A stretch of DNA of 64,000 nucleotides from Huiozyma naganishii CBS 8797 (GCF_000348985.1 NC_035927.1:62001-126000); one strand, 5' to 3'; counted from the stretch's first letter, positions 40,484 to 51,400 are shown. Numbers and translations: made by a program. Notes: a model not told the origin generated them from the letters alone.

Positions 40484-40957
40484 CTAAGCAGTCTCTGGAC
40501 AGTCTCTAGAGATGTGACCAGATTGGTTACAGTTATAACAAACTTTGTCACCTGGGCCATCTGGGCAGTCTCTGGAGATGTGACCGAAGTTACCACAGGA
40601 GTAACATTTGGTGTCTTCCTGTTGACAGTCTCTGGCCAAGTGGTTTGGACCACCGCACTTGTAACAGGACATACCTCTGCCACCAGCAGCCTGTGCTCTT
40701 GGCTTTCTTGGTTCGGTACAGTCCTTGGAGATGTGGCCTGTCTGGTTACAGTTGAAACAACGCTGGACGGAACACTCACTCTTGACGTGACCGGTCTCAC
40801 CACAGTTGTAACACTGCTTGTGCTCGACGGTTCTTGGCAGAGTACACTCGGACTGGACGTGACCTGGCTGGCCACAGTTGTAGCACAGTTTGTCGGAGTC
40901 ACACTCCTCAGCCAAATGGCCGATCTTACCACACACAAAACAAGCTTTAGAGGACAT
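40484..40957 (-). CDS. GIS2: Gis2, CCHC zinc-knuckle RNA-binding protein
   Basis: A 157-residue protein (S. cerevisiae 153) from the ATG at 40957, made almost wholly of seven CX2CX4HX4C zinc knuckles (first CFVCGKIGHLAEEC, last CYNCNQSGHISRDC), with an RG-containing linker between knuckles four and five. It is the homologue of human CNBP and binds GAN-rich mRNAs, promoting their translation. The repeated Cys/Gly/His codons keep other frames open, giving spurious antisense ORFs. Two AAAAATTTTCC elements at 41074 and 41095 upstream resemble the ribosome-biogenesis RRPE motif. Confidence 0.96.
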   Translation of the reverse strand: MSSKACFVCGKIGHLAEECDSDKLCYNCGQPGHVQSECTLPRTVEHKQCYNCGETGHVKSECSVQRCFNCNQTGHISKDCTEPRKPRAQAAGGRGMSCYKCGGPNHLARDCQQEDTKCYSCGNFGHISRDCPDGPGDKVCYNCNQSGHISRDCPETA

Positions 40958-41073
40958 TATGGTTCACTTTTCGTTGCTTGATTTGCAGGTCCAAAGCAAG
41001 TGTACCAAAACTCCAGCTGCATCTCCAAGAGTTCATCAACTTCCTTGATGCCCATTCCATTTTTGTTTTATAC

Positions 41074-41105
41074 AAAAATTTTCCACTGACCCAAAAAAAT
41101 TTTCC
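41074..41105 (-). promoter_or_regulatory. Two RRPE-like elements upstream of GIS2
   Basis: AAAAATTTTCC occurs at 41074-41084 and 41095-41105; read on the gene strand these are GGAAAATTTTT, one mismatch from the RRPE (TGAAAAWTTTT) bound by Stb3. They lie about 120-150 bases before the GIS2 ATG. Confidence 0.4.
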
Positions 41106-41151
41106 GTCACGTTCAACGGCAGAGAGAGAGCGATGCCCTCGACTGGTGTGG

Positions 41152-42294
41152 TCAACTGTTACTTGGTGCGGCCGCTTCCCACTGCTCCAGGGGAGACATG
41201 TCTGTCACTTGCAGTCCGTAATCAGCCGTAGCATCAAATACCTCTGTAGCGGCAAACCGTGCGTTTTCCAGTTCTTGCCATTCAAAGTCTGTCAACGGTC
41301 TTTTCTTCGCATGTACGAGCACTGTGCTGTACACTGACGAGAACTGTTTCAGTTCTTCGATGGCTAGTAGGGCAAGCACTTCCGGTGCGAGCACGTAAGT
41401 GGCGAAGTCCTTGACCCCCCACCATTTTATGGTTGGTGACGGGTGGTTCGATAATTGGTCGCCGAACTTCTGTAATATTTCATTCCCAATGCATATCTGC
41501 CGCTTCAACCCGTAGAATCCAGCGGTGAAGTCGTGTACGTCCAGTGCGGACAGTTCTTCAGCGGTTACGAATGGCCTCTTTGATTTTTGGAAAACAGATT
41601 TAGCGTCGTTGTAGTACGGAGATATCACTTTCCCCTTCAGTATCTGTTCCACAACACTCATATACGGCCGGATCTTTCTGACCATCTTTTGTTTGTACAA
41701 AATCGGCGGGAGCTGGAACTTCTCCTCCAGTTGTTTCTTTATCTCATCGGCGGGGTGTCCTTTATCTTGTCTCGGTCTCTTGGGGGACGGAAGTTCCATC
41801 AGTTCATCGTCATCTTCGCCGTTGATTATGGACAAGATATTGCGTGTTTTGTCCAGATTTGTCGCTGGCGTTGTTTCATTCAGATTAATATCCAGTGATC
41901 GAGACATGATACTATATTTCTTGTTCGTCTTAGGCGTTGTTTCATTCAGATTAATATCCAGTGATCGAGACATGATACTATATTTCTTGTTCGTCTTAGG
42001 CGTCACGCTTGAATTCCCTCTGTCACCTGTCAAACGAGTACTACTTGTGCCATGTGATCTCTTGTGAATCAATTCTGCGATATTGACCGGAGGTACATCC
42101 CCAAAACTTTTATCCCTGCCACGTTTCGTCATCTTGCTAGAGCGGCCATCGTTATTTGGAAGAGCTTTCTTACCACTTTTCATAAGCGCCTGCTTTGAAT
42201 CAGGTTTCCACTTGTAAACGCTGTTCTGGTAGACAAAGTCCTCATTTTTACCCGAGAAAAGTTTACCACGACCAGCATCGGTTCCGTCCCTCAT
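41152..42294 (-). CDS. RTC4: Rtc4-like protein with RTC4 domain
   Basis: A 380-residue protein (S. cerevisiae 401) from the ATG at 42294. The N-terminal half is basic and low in complexity; it contains a perfect two-copy 22-residue repeat (unit TPKTNKKYSIMSRSLDINLNE plus T). The C-terminal half (about 195-375) is the RTC4 domain, including FTAGFYGLKRQICIG and IKWWGVKDF. S. cerevisiae Rtc4 was named for suppression of telomere-capping defects; its biochemical role is not known to me. The call rests on the domain and on position between GIS2 and TEX1. Confidence 0.88.
   Translation of the reverse strand: MRDGTDAGRGKLFSGKNEDFVYQNSVYKWKPDSKQALMKSGKKALPNNDGRSSKMTKRGRDKSFGDVPPVNIAELIHKRSHGTSSTRLTGDRGNSSVTPKTNKKYSIMSRSLDINLNETTPKTNKKYSIMSRSLDINLNETTPATNLDKTRNILSIINGEDDDELMELPSPKRPRQDKGHPADEIKKQLEEKFQLPPILYKQKMVRKIRPYMSVVEQILKGKVISPYYNDAKSVFQKSKRPFVTAEELSALDVHDFTAGFYGLKRQICIGNEILQKFGDQLSNHPSPTIKWWGVKDFATYVLAPEVLALLAIEELKQFSSVYSTVLVHAKKRPLTDFEWQELENARFAATEVFDATADYGLQVTDMSPLEQWEAAAPSNS
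41867..42003 (-). repeat. Perfect 66-bp tandem duplication inside RTC4
   Basis: Comparing base p with base p+66 gives 71 consecutive matches from 41867, so the region is two exact copies of a 66-bp unit. The unit is a multiple of three and keeps the RTC4 frame, adding 22 residues. Exact identity, including synonymous sites, points to a recent duplication. Confidence 0.95.
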
Positions 42295-43379
42295 ACTTGC
42301 TCAATTTATGCTTCTGATATTCGTGGCCCGGCCTTGCCAAGTGGAATTGTGTTGAGTGCCACCATAACAGCCTCCAATACAAGTATAATGTGCTTTCTAT
42401 ACTGGGAAATTATATTTTATAAGAACACATCGAGAGAGAGACAGAATAGAACAGCCGAAACTACAGATTGTACGCTTTCGTCAGATCCTCAACACCGCTA
42501 AGAACCCACGATTAGAAGGGTTTCGTAGCAACAGCCACCTTCTGTTCATCTTTATATAGTACATGACACTGCAAATATTGTAACCTCTAATCGCATTGTT
42601 ACCGTAACCCTTACAGTACTTTTCAGCAGTTTACCGACATCTGCTGCGAGTGCACGAATACATCAAAATTCAGAGTGCTCCATGTACACCACTTGCGATT
42701 GGAAGGGCGTATTCACTTTTCTATTGCAGTGGCGCCCTGTGCACTGTCCTCTCTTCGTTACATCAGCCACTTGTTTCAACGCTTCAAAAGGCTGGGAAAA
42801 GAAAACAGTAGAGGGGAACTAAGTATTGTACTCATATCGTGATCCATCCTTATTCTTTTGTACTTCTCACTGGGAAAAACTGTTGGGTGGACAAACCTGG
42901 TCGATTTACTGTTCACCTCTACTAAGTACAGCATACAAAGAAGAAAACTTAAACTATGCAAGGTATGTCTTTTGTTGAGCACGTTCAGTGAGCATGGTGA
43001 AACGTGGAAAAAAGAAAGGTTTCTTGCAGTATGTATTCTCTACCAGCATTCTACACTAGCTAATGGGGCATGCGTGGATGAGTAGAGGCCTTAAACGTTT
43101 CTTGCAAAGTTGCACGATCTTATAGTCGTCATGGTGAGTTGCTTTGAGATTACAAAATAGCATGAAAAAACCAGCTCTACTCAAACACAACCGATGTCTC
43201 AAGTGCCACACAAATATTATGCTCAATTCAACGATACTCCTGTTCACAGAATGATTAGCCTTCTTGAATTTCCCAGTCCCTTTTAAACGTATCAAAAAAT
43301 AAAATACATTCAGATCTCAAGTCTCTTTGGGTAAAGTCAAGAAACAAGTGACTCAAAAGGGTAAGAACCTAGTGACTCA
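42295..43379. promoter_or_regulatory. Long divergent spacer between RTC4 and TEX1
   Basis: This 1085-base region has no convincing gene. Small open frames (for example 42776-42982 and 42858-43085) look random. I looked for tRNA A/B boxes and snoRNA C/D boxes and saw no good match. Two TGACTCA (Gcn4) sequences lie at 43349 and 43373, the second ending directly at the TEX1 ATG. The length, twice the local norm, leaves room for an unrecognised non-coding transcript. Confidence 0.4.
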
Positions 43380-44768
43380 ATGACTGTACAAGAAACCTCT
43401 TTTCTAAAAAGAGCCGTGGTTACGGCCGCTTTATCCAACGATCTTTCCGCTTCTTTTATCCAGGACACTTTGAAGAAAGAAAACATCGAAAATGTCGAGG
43501 ATGACAGATTCCTCCAAGTAGCATCTTCCTCAAAATCCAGATTTGGGGCTTCTGGTAAATCCCAGAACCAAGTCCATCTACTGAATTTTCACAGTTCCGG
43601 GAGTTACGCAGCATATACTAGAGCAGACGGATCATTGACCGTTTGGTTTCTTGGAAGTAAAGGTGACTTCCACACGAATGAAACACGAAAAAAACTTGTT
43701 CCAAATGCTGCTGGTTCAGACAGGGTAGTTACCGCTATATCGTGGAACCCCAATGAACCAGCTCAGTTTGCTACTTGCTCCAATAACAATGAAATCTGCT
43801 TCTGGGACGCCGATGACGATGTCAGTAGAATAAAAAAACTACTTGTGGGACATGCCAAGGTGAAGGTAAATAGAGTACTGTTCAGCACTGGCGGGAAGTG
43901 GATATTATGTGTTGCGAGAACAGAGTTTCTATACATACTCGATTCTTTAAAGGATTACAAGCAAGTGTGCAGCTATAAGTTGCCTAAGGAACTGGACTCT
44001 GGCGATGGGATAACGTCCATATGCTGGAGTAATTCTAATGACTACTTTTTCACTGGATGGAGAAGTGGTAAGATTGTACTCTTCCAAATTGATGCTCTCG
44101 GTCAAGTAAGCCTAAGGTTAAATACAAATGGTCACCGCAATTCAGTAACCTCCCTTAAATTTGATCCGCTTGGAAGATACCTCATCAGCGGAAGTTCAGA
44201 TGGGACCTTCACTATATGGGATGCAAGTAATATGGTTTGTAAACGATCCTTCAATGATATCGGTGCCTCTGTTGTCTCTATCGACGTGGATCATTTGGGG
44301 AAGATTATTGCTGTTTGTTCTGGAGATGACAAATTGCGTTTCTATGATATGAATACTGGCCATCTGATTGAGTTGGTAAATGTAAATGGATTAAAATCTG
44401 ACATTGTCTTCAAGTTTTTCCCAAACAAATCATGGTACATCGTTTCAACTGGGAATGATGTATTGACTGTGCATCAATCCAAAGCTCCAGATGAGCTAAA
44501 CTACTGGCAAGTTGCCCGGGACTCGGAGTACAACGCTATGCACTCTCGTCCCGAAAGGCCAAACCACGCTACAGAATTTAAATCCTCCTCCTCCAGAGGA
44601 GCCGCTAGAGCACGGCCTGGGGCGCCTCACACACAGGGAGCAATTGGGAAAAACAAACCTCGAGAATCTCTGGCGAGACCTTCTAGATTTAACAGGGATG
44701 AATACAGGGATTCGGAAAGAGAAGCAGGTAGATCTCGACCTTTTAGATCAGGTAGATTTACCCGTTGA
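43380..44768 (+). CDS. TEX1: Tex1, TREX mRNA export complex WD40 subunit
   Basis: A 462-residue protein (S. cerevisiae 422) from the ATG at 43380. WD40 repeats fill about residues 60-385 (for example TAISWNPNEPAQFATCSNNNE and SLKFDPLGRYLISGSSDG, ending in WD or WF pairs). A tail of about 60 residues is rich in Arg, Ser and Gly, longer than in S. cerevisiae and likely RNA-binding. Tex1 joins THO to Sub2 and Yra1 in mRNP packaging. It converges on MRPL17. Confidence 0.93.
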   Translation: MTVQETSFLKRAVVTAALSNDLSASFIQDTLKKENIENVEDDRFLQVASSSKSRFGASGKSQNQVHLLNFHSSGSYAAYTRADGSLTVWFLGSKGDFHTNETRKKLVPNAAGSDRVVTAISWNPNEPAQFATCSNNNEICFWDADDDVSRIKKLLVGHAKVKVNRVLFSTGGKWILCVARTEFLYILDSLKDYKQVCSYKLPKELDSGDGITSICWSNSNDYFFTGWRSGKIVLFQIDALGQVSLRLNTNGHRNSVTSLKFDPLGRYLISGSSDGTFTIWDASNMVCKRSFNDIGASVVSIDVDHLGKIIAVCSGDDKLRFYDMNTGHLIELVNVNGLKSDIVFKFFPNKSWYIVSTGNDVLTVHQSKAPDELNYWQVARDSEYNAMHSRPERPNHATEFKSSSSRGAARARPGAPHTQGAIGKNKPRESLARPSRFNRDEYRDSEREAGRSRPFRSGRFTR

Positions 44769-44936
44769 GAATGTCACAGTTATCACTAACCTTCCGTCTT
44801 TTAGTATAGAATAGACTGTTCAGCATAATGCCCATTTGCCGTTCGTTTCTGTTTATTTACATGTAGATCTGTCATGACAGTATATATATAATATATATGC
44901 CACTCTTTCATAGTCTTCTTTACCTGCGAACGTCTA

Positions 44937-45701
44937 TTAGTTCAATAAGAATTCAATCTTCGAATAATAACTTTCTTCGAAAAGTGTCTTGAGCTCATCT
45001 TTTGTGAGCCATTTGTGCTCAATCTCAGTACTGGGTGTTGAGCTAAACTGTCCAGCTACAATGTGCGATTTTACCAAAAAATCACACAACTTATTCTCAG
45101 CATCTTCTATGACAGCGACCGGTTTCGCTGATACAGACCAAATATTAATGCTCTCGCCACCAATTTGTTTCAAGCCCTCTTCCGCAGTAAGATGGAGAGG
45201 CTTGTCATCTTGGGTTGGAAACGTTGGAAATCTCCAAGGGTTTTTGTCGTTGTCCTTGACAACCAGATAGAGAGAGTTTCTCAGTTTCCTTTCTAAACTG
45301 GTTAGAATCCCCTTCTTGTCATCTTCCGTCTCAGTAGGATTCAAAACAATTGGTCTCATGATACCGCTGTCATCCTGGGAGTCTTGTCTAGGTAAGGTAA
45401 CTTCCTGTTTCATTGATCTTTCTCTATTATGCTTCAGATTTGGGGCACCTTTCGGATACCAAACACCAGGCTGTTTTACTGTGGGATTTTTCTGTGCACT
45501 GAGAAACTTGTGTTCAGACAATGTACCCTTTTTGAAGTAGTAATAAGAAGGGAAAGTCCACATCAGCCTTTTTTCCAACTCCGCTTGGTACTGTCGATAC
45601 TGCTTCTCAAAAGTGGATTCTTGTGGACTTATCAGTGGGATCCTGGACAAAAGCATTGTCACCCGTAGCGCAGGTGCAACGCTTTTGCTTGCCAGACTCA
45701 T
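44937..45701 (-). CDS. MRPL17: Mrpl17, mitochondrial large ribosomal subunit protein (mL46)
   Basis: 254 residues from the first in-frame ATG (45701); S. cerevisiae 281. The family core begins at ITMLLSRIPLI-like VTMLLSRIPLI and YQAELEKRLMWTFPSYYYFKKG; a Nudix-like fold covers the C-terminal half. Upstream, the frame is open for 27 more codons to a TTG at 45782 and encodes a basic presequence-like stretch (IRFSKTLQALTTNRRDTRQY) with one acidic residue; including it gives 281 residues, the S. cerevisiae length. The start is therefore unsure: near-cognate initiation, a one-base sequence error joining the ATG at 45790, or the ATG used here. The product is imported into mitochondria. Confidence 0.9.
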   Translation of the reverse strand: MSLASKSVAPALRVTMLLSRIPLISPQESTFEKQYRQYQAELEKRLMWTFPSYYYFKKGTLSEHKFLSAQKNPTVKQPGVWYPKGAPNLKHNRERSMKQEVTLPRQDSQDDSGIMRPIVLNPTETEDDKKGILTSLERKLRNSLYLVVKDNDKNPWRFPTFPTQDDKPLHLTAEEGLKQIGGESINIWSVSAKPVAVIEDAENKLCDFLVKSHIVAGQFSSTPSTEIEHKWLTKDELKTLFEESYYSKIEFLLN

Positions 45702-45993
45702 TCTTGGGGAGCGAGAATACTGCCTAGTGTCTCTTCTGTTTGTTGTCAATGCTTGTAGTGTCTTTGAGAACCTAATTTTCAATAGTGCATGAAATCAATT
45801 AATAGCAAAATTCCGTTTTCATGAGAGAACAGAACACAGTGATAACATGCCAAATGAAAAACTTCACGGGAAGAAAGCTTTGGATACTGCTATGTACGAA
45901 TGGCAAATTATTGTAATAGTTATACATGTCATATTTGTTTATATCAACGTAGCTACGTCGAAATCTTAGTAGGTGACTAGATATTTACCGTAC

Positions 45994-47832
45994 CTAATGT
46001 TGCGCTGGTGGTTGTTGGTTAAGCATACTCATTAGGGAGTTCAGCTGAGCTTGTGGGTCAACACCTGGTTGCTGCTGTTGTTGTGGTGGAGGTATTATGT
46101 TGCCTTGTTGTTGGGGTGCAACGACACCGTAGCCCCCCATCTGCTGAGCATACATATCATTTTTTGGGGGGTATCCTTGAATTGGAGGTTGCATCTGAGG
46201 ATACATCTGGTTAGAGCCATTGTATCCAGCCATTTGTGGTTGTGGTTGCGGCGGTTGTATAGGTGCTTGACGCTGTTGCTGATAGTTATCTCTTTGATTC
46301 TTGTTGGATTTAGGTGCATTCCTGCCAGAATCAGTAGGCATTTTCTGAGATGTTGCTTTTGATGAAACACCTTCACCAACAATGATATCGGGCTCCTCGT
46401 AAACCATGTGGGCTACCAATGGTTGACCCCCAGTACCACCCCATTGGGCCTCAACAGACCACTTTCTGTCGGCGTCTGTCAGTCTGTGTATTGGGATAAT
46501 GCTGTAACCATGCTGATAATCGCAACAATCTCTTGGCCCAAAACCAACCCCCCAACGTGTCCTCAAGGGCAAAGATCCATCTTGATTGAAATTCATGAGT
46601 GCGTTTTCCGCCTCGCGTCTGGAGTAGACTTTTACAAATGCGTGTTTTCTGTGGTTATTCAAGATAACGCTTTGCACTTCAGCGTACGGTTTCAAAAGGC
46701 TTGCCAAATCCCATTCCTTCATGTTCATGGGGACACCGCCGATGAATAAGGTCCTACTTAACACTTTAATACTCTCTGGAGGTAAGCTTGGATCATATGA
46801 GAGAGGCTTAGTTCTGAAATGTGGGTTTTGTGGGACATTCATCTCCTCAGGATACAGATGGTGATTATTAGGACCAAAGTTCTGATTTATGGCACCGTTG
46901 TTATACGTCGTCACTTCCTTTCTTGCAGGTGGAGACCTCGATCTGTTCCTCCTCGACGCATAACCTGCAGTTTGGCGCTCCCTATCGCGCCTACTCCCAT
47001 ACTCCGTTACTCTGTGTTGCTTCTCGCGTTGAGGATTGTTGTTTTTAATATCAGAATGGCGCCTCGAATTCTCCTTGTGTTGCTCTAGCTCTCGCCTTTG
47101 CTGTTCCTGTTGCTGTTCCGCTCTGGTCAATAGGTCTCTTTGTAGCGACACCAACAGCTTACGCAGAGCATCATTCTGTTCCGATTGATCTTCGGAGCAC
47201 AGATTTGTTGGCATCTCCACCGCTGGTAAGTACTGTACAGGGTTCAAGGATTTTAATATTTGGCCAGCTCTCTCGACAGGATCAGAAGACAACTGTGGCT
47301 CTGAATTTTCTCCGCCATCAGACTTCGTCAAGGATGAAAGGCCTGTTGCCTCCATGGAGAAGCATTTCGCTCTTACAGCGTTCAAGTACCCCTTCTGGAA
47401 GAGACCAGTTCTATCCCAGATATCGATCAAAGTTCTAATCTTGTCTTTATGATCTTCGTTGCTTTTACCAATTGCATCGGTCAGCAATTCTTGAATCGAC
47501 TCTCCCAGTGTGTAGACACCGTGAGCACAAGTTCCGGGTTTAGCATTAGGTTTAATGTAACCGTGTTTATTTCTAGCTTCGTCCAAGTACGCTCTCCCAA
47601 CGGAGTCGATAATGTACAAAGACCCCAGTTTATGGGATGGTTCGCAAGTCTTTGAATAGTTTATTATGAGAGAGATAATTTCTTCCTCTAGCTCGATATT
47701 TTCAAGTGCAATAGCGGTTAGTCTTTTAATACGAGACCCAGAGATACCCGATTTCAGTTCTTTCACTGACTCCAAGGTACGCGCAACTTCTTGCAAAGTT
47801 GGGGTTTCTGTAATTACTTCCTCTTGGCTCAT
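45994..47832 (-). CDS. NRD1: Nrd1, RNA-binding subunit of the Nrd1-Nab3-Sen1 termination complex
   Basis: A 612-residue protein (S. cerevisiae 575) from the ATG at 47832. The order is: CTD-interacting domain (about 1-155, LGSLYIIDSVGRAYLDEARN); Nab3-interaction region; Arg/Glu/Ser-rich stretch (about 240-310, RRDRERQ, RNRSRSPP); RRM (about 353-425, RTLFIGGVPMNMKEWDL and HAFVKVYSRREAENAL) with the split-domain extension GWGVGFGPRDCCDYQHG-like RWGVGFGPRDCCDY; and a Pro/Gln-rich tail (about 500-612). It ends transcription of snRNAs, snoRNAs and cryptic transcripts by reading Ser5-phosphorylated Pol II. Divergent from RAD50. Confidence 0.95.
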   Translation of the reverse strand: MSQEEVITETPTLQEVARTLESVKELKSGISGSRIKRLTAIALENIELEEEIISLIINYSKTCEPSHKLGSLYIIDSVGRAYLDEARNKHGYIKPNAKPGTCAHGVYTLGESIQELLTDAIGKSNEDHKDKIRTLIDIWDRTGLFQKGYLNAVRAKCFSMEATGLSSLTKSDGGENSEPQLSSDPVERAGQILKSLNPVQYLPAVEMPTNLCSEDQSEQNDALRKLLVSLQRDLLTRAEQQQEQQRRELEQHKENSRRHSDIKNNNPQREKQHRVTEYGSRRDRERQTAGYASRRNRSRSPPARKEVTTYNNGAINQNFGPNNHHLYPEEMNVPQNPHFRTKPLSYDPSLPPESIKVLSRTLFIGGVPMNMKEWDLASLLKPYAEVQSVILNNHRKHAFVKVYSRREAENALMNFNQDGSLPLRTRWGVGFGPRDCCDYQHGYSIIPIHRLTDADRKWSVEAQWGGTGGQPLVAHMVYEEPDIIVGEGVSSKATSQKMPTDSGRNAPKSNKNQRDNYQQQRQAPIQPPQPQPQMAGYNGSNQMYPQMQPPIQGYPPKNDMYAQQMGGYGVVAPQQQGNIIPPPQQQQQPGVDPQAQLNSLMSMLNQQPPAQH

Positions 47833-48450
47833 GATATGTATTGTTTTTTATAATCTCCTCGTCGTGGTCACTTTTAATGTAACTCTTCGGGATATTTTCT
47901 TCGTGAAATAAGCTGTGTTATTCTATTATTTTTCTTTCTTTCTTCTACCTTTCCCAATATCCGCTGAAATAAAAACCGTCAATCAAAAAAATAACGGTAG
48001 CAGAACGAATAACTAGAGAGAGAAAAGCTTTTTCTTGGAGATACGTCCCGTTCAAAGCTAAAGAATACAGAAAAAAAAGTAATACGGGGTTTGTTGTAGA
48101 AAAAACTAATTTAATACTTTAGTACAATACAGAAATAAGTGTGTTAGTTTCTACTATTATCGAAGAACTAACTATTTGATGAGTTGGGATCAGGAATAAC
48201 AATTATCGCTCACCTTTTGAGAAAGGAGGAAAGGAACGAAGGGAAACGCAACAAAGGATTCGCCGTTTTTTATATTAAAAAAAGACATGAAATTTTTTCC
48301 TCAGTGAAAATATTTAGAGGCGGGTAACGGCTGTTGTTTCTAGATTGGGAAGCCTCTTCTTACGGGAAGCTCATCGGAGGACTTGTTTCCGGGGTGAGAG
48401 AGGTTGTTATGTTGTAGTAGAGCAGTGTAAGGGAGATCCTGGTGTTGAGA
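47833..48450. promoter_or_regulatory. Divergent promoter of NRD1 and RAD50
   Basis: A 618-base spacer with long A/T tracts (nucleosome-depleted in character) at 47920-48120 and a Reb1-type CGGGTAA at 48321-48327, 124 bases before RAD50. No gene seen. Confidence 0.45.
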
Positions 48451-51400
48451 ATGAGTGCTATTCATAAACTTTCGATTCAGGGGATTCGGTCTTTTGATTC
48501 AAATGACAGGGAGACAATTGAGTTTGGGGCGCCGCTGACGCTTATTGTAGGGATGAACGGATCTGGGAAGACAACTGTCATTGAGTGTTTGAAGTATGCT
48601 ACGACGGGTACATTGCCGCCGAACAGTAAAGGTGGTGTGTTTGTGCATGATCCAAAGATCACTGGTGAGAAGGACGTTAGGGCCCAGGTTAAACTGGCGT
48701 TTTCCAGTGCCAACGGGCTGAATATGATCGTGACGAGAAACATTCAGTTGCTGGCCAAGAAGACAACGAATACTTTCAAAACGTTGGAGGGTCAATTGGT
48801 CGCTATAAATCAAAGCGGGGAGAGAACAACGCTTAGCACAAAGTCCATGGAGTTAGATACGCAAGTGCCGCTGTATATGGGTGTCCCGAGTGCCATCCTT
48901 GACTACGTTATCTTCTGTCATCAAGAGGACAGTTTGTGGCCGCTAAGTGAACCCTCAAATCTGAAGAAGAAATTCGACGAGATTTTCCAAGCCATGAAAT
49001 TTACCAAGGCCATTGATAACTTGAAAGTGATAAAAAAAGACATGGCTGTAGAGATCAAACTGCTGCAACAGTCTGTGGAACATTTGAAGATTGACAGAGA
49101 CCGGTCGAAAACGACTAAGATAAAAATTCAACAATTGGAGGCAAAAATTGAACAGTTTAGACAACAAGTGAAGAATATCGAATCTCAGATACTGGATATA
49201 ACGGGACAATCGGATCGTCTTTTCAAATCGAACCAAACGTTCCAAGAAGTATTGTCTAAAGTGGAAAATTTGAAAACTTTGAAATTGGCCACCTCCAATG
49301 AAATTGAAAGGTTGTCAGCGACTATCGAATTGCTTGATCTCCCCAAGGACGAGTTGTCCAGCCTCTTGGATAACTTCTCACTGACTTTGCAGCAACAGGA
49401 ATCGAAACTTGATCAAACGCAGTATGAAATCAATCAACTGAAAAATCAACTTCAAAATGCATACATTGAAAAGGACGATTTGATTAGGAAAGAGGCTGAA
49501 CTGACATCAAAGAGACATGATTATGAACAGCTCAAACACGATAGGTTAACATTGATAGAGGAATTCAAACAGAAATTCCCTCTTGACCTATCGTCGGATT
49601 ACCCCACAGAGTGTTTACGTTTGTTGAGAGACTACAAGAAAACTTTGGAATCGGACGCCCAAATGGTCAAAGCAGAGGGAGAAAGCAAACTGGCCAAGAT
49701 TGAAAACCATGTGGCCGAGCAGGTGTATGAAGAAACCGTTCAGAACCAAAAGTTGGAATATTGTATCAGGGATAAGACTGATTTAAAGAAAAGAATAGAT
49801 TGGTTGGAAACTGAATTAAAATCGAGCGACGTTTCCGAAGAAACTCTGGAAGACGAAAAGAAGGCATTGACAGAATTAAATGGCCAATTGGCAAATTTTG
49901 AAAAGGGAAACGCAAGTGAAGAAGTTATCAAATTGCTGAAGTTGAAAAATATGGATATCCTTTCTGCGGAAGAGGAACTGGAGAAAATTCAAGAGCAAAT
50001 TCTGAAAACTAATCAACAAACAGATCTTTTTGCCAAATTAGGCTTAATTAAAAAATCTATAGAGGAGAAGAAAGGAACCGTCACTGATTTGGAAGAAACT
50101 TTGCAGAAAAATGATATTTCCCAAATCCTGCCTACTCCCCTGAACAATGAAGATCTGGATTTGGAATTCAAAAAATTCTACATCTCATTACAAAAGGACA
50201 TTGCATTATCTAACATAGTACTGCATGATAAAGAAAATAAACTATCTGAAATCACGTTCCGGCTCGATTCATCTAATGCTGATATTGAAAGAAATAAGGC
50301 CGAAATTCAAGCATTGACACTTCGCCTAGATGCTGAGTTACCTGAAGATTGTCCAATAGATGAATACGATGAAGTTGTCGCCGATGCTGAATTGTCATAT
50401 AAAACAGCTTTAGAAAACTTGAAAATGCATCAAACAACTTTGGAATTCAATCGCAAAGCTTTAGACATTGCCCAGAACAAGGACTGTTGCTATTTATGCT
50501 CTCGTAAGTTTGAAAATGTTGAAGTAAAAAGTCGATTGTTAGCTGAACTAAAGAAGAAAACCGATGCAAACTTCGAACATACGTTGGTGACGGCTGTAAA
50601 TGAAGAGAAGGAGTTTTTGCATAATTTGAGAACAATGGAAAAGGACATTATCAGTCTACGGAATATAAAAGAACAAGTCAAAAAATTGGAGGAGCTTAAA
50701 CCATGTCTAGTTGAAGAGCATACAAGCACGAAGGCCAGTTTGGAAGAAATCGAAAATTCTAATCGTAAGTTGAAAGAGAAACGGGAAGTTTGTGAAAAGA
50801 CACTACGTCGCACAATTGAACAGATTGTGGACAACTCCAAAGAACTTAACTTGTTGGAGGCAGAGTTTAAAGGACTATCAAAACAGCTAGAAATGTACAA
50901 TAATTCAAGTGGTACACTCCAAACAGTAGATGAGTTGAGAGCAGAACAGAAACAAAAAAATGACTTGTTACGAAAGTTGAGAAAAGACATCAACGATTTG
51001 CAAGAAGAGAGGGAAAGGAAGACAAAAGAACATAATTCCTTAATTAACATGGTAAAAGAGAAAACTTTGTCCATTCGTGAGATGGAAAGTTCTGTGGCTT
51101 CAGAAAAAAATATCCAACGTGAGTATTCAGCAAAAAAAACAGAGCTTAATGATATTGAGCATCATATTCAAAGTATCAAAAGCGAAATTGAAAAGACCAA
51201 AGGTGAAAAAGAAAAGAAACAATCCCAATACAATCGCCAAAAGTTAGGTCTCAAACTTCTGACAGAGAAGAGCCAGACTGACATTATAAATATCACTAAA
51301 GCATGTGATAAACTTGGTGGGATTTTAGACAAGGTGCGCCAATACGAACAACAAGATTTCAATGCACTAGAAAAATGTCAGGATACTATAAAACAGGCCG

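Noticed and set aside
40457..40981. 174- and 153-codon ORFs overlapping GIS2
   Set aside because: The repeated zinc-knuckle codons keep other frames free of stops; their products are Thr/Val repeats with no family likeness.
42776..43085. Small ORFs in the RTC4-TEX1 spacer
   Set aside because: 68 and 75 codons on opposite strands over the same bases, without family likeness or a supporting start context.
45783..45993. Intron at the 5' end of MRPL17
   Set aside because: No GTATGT or TACTAAC is present on the minus strand upstream of the frame.
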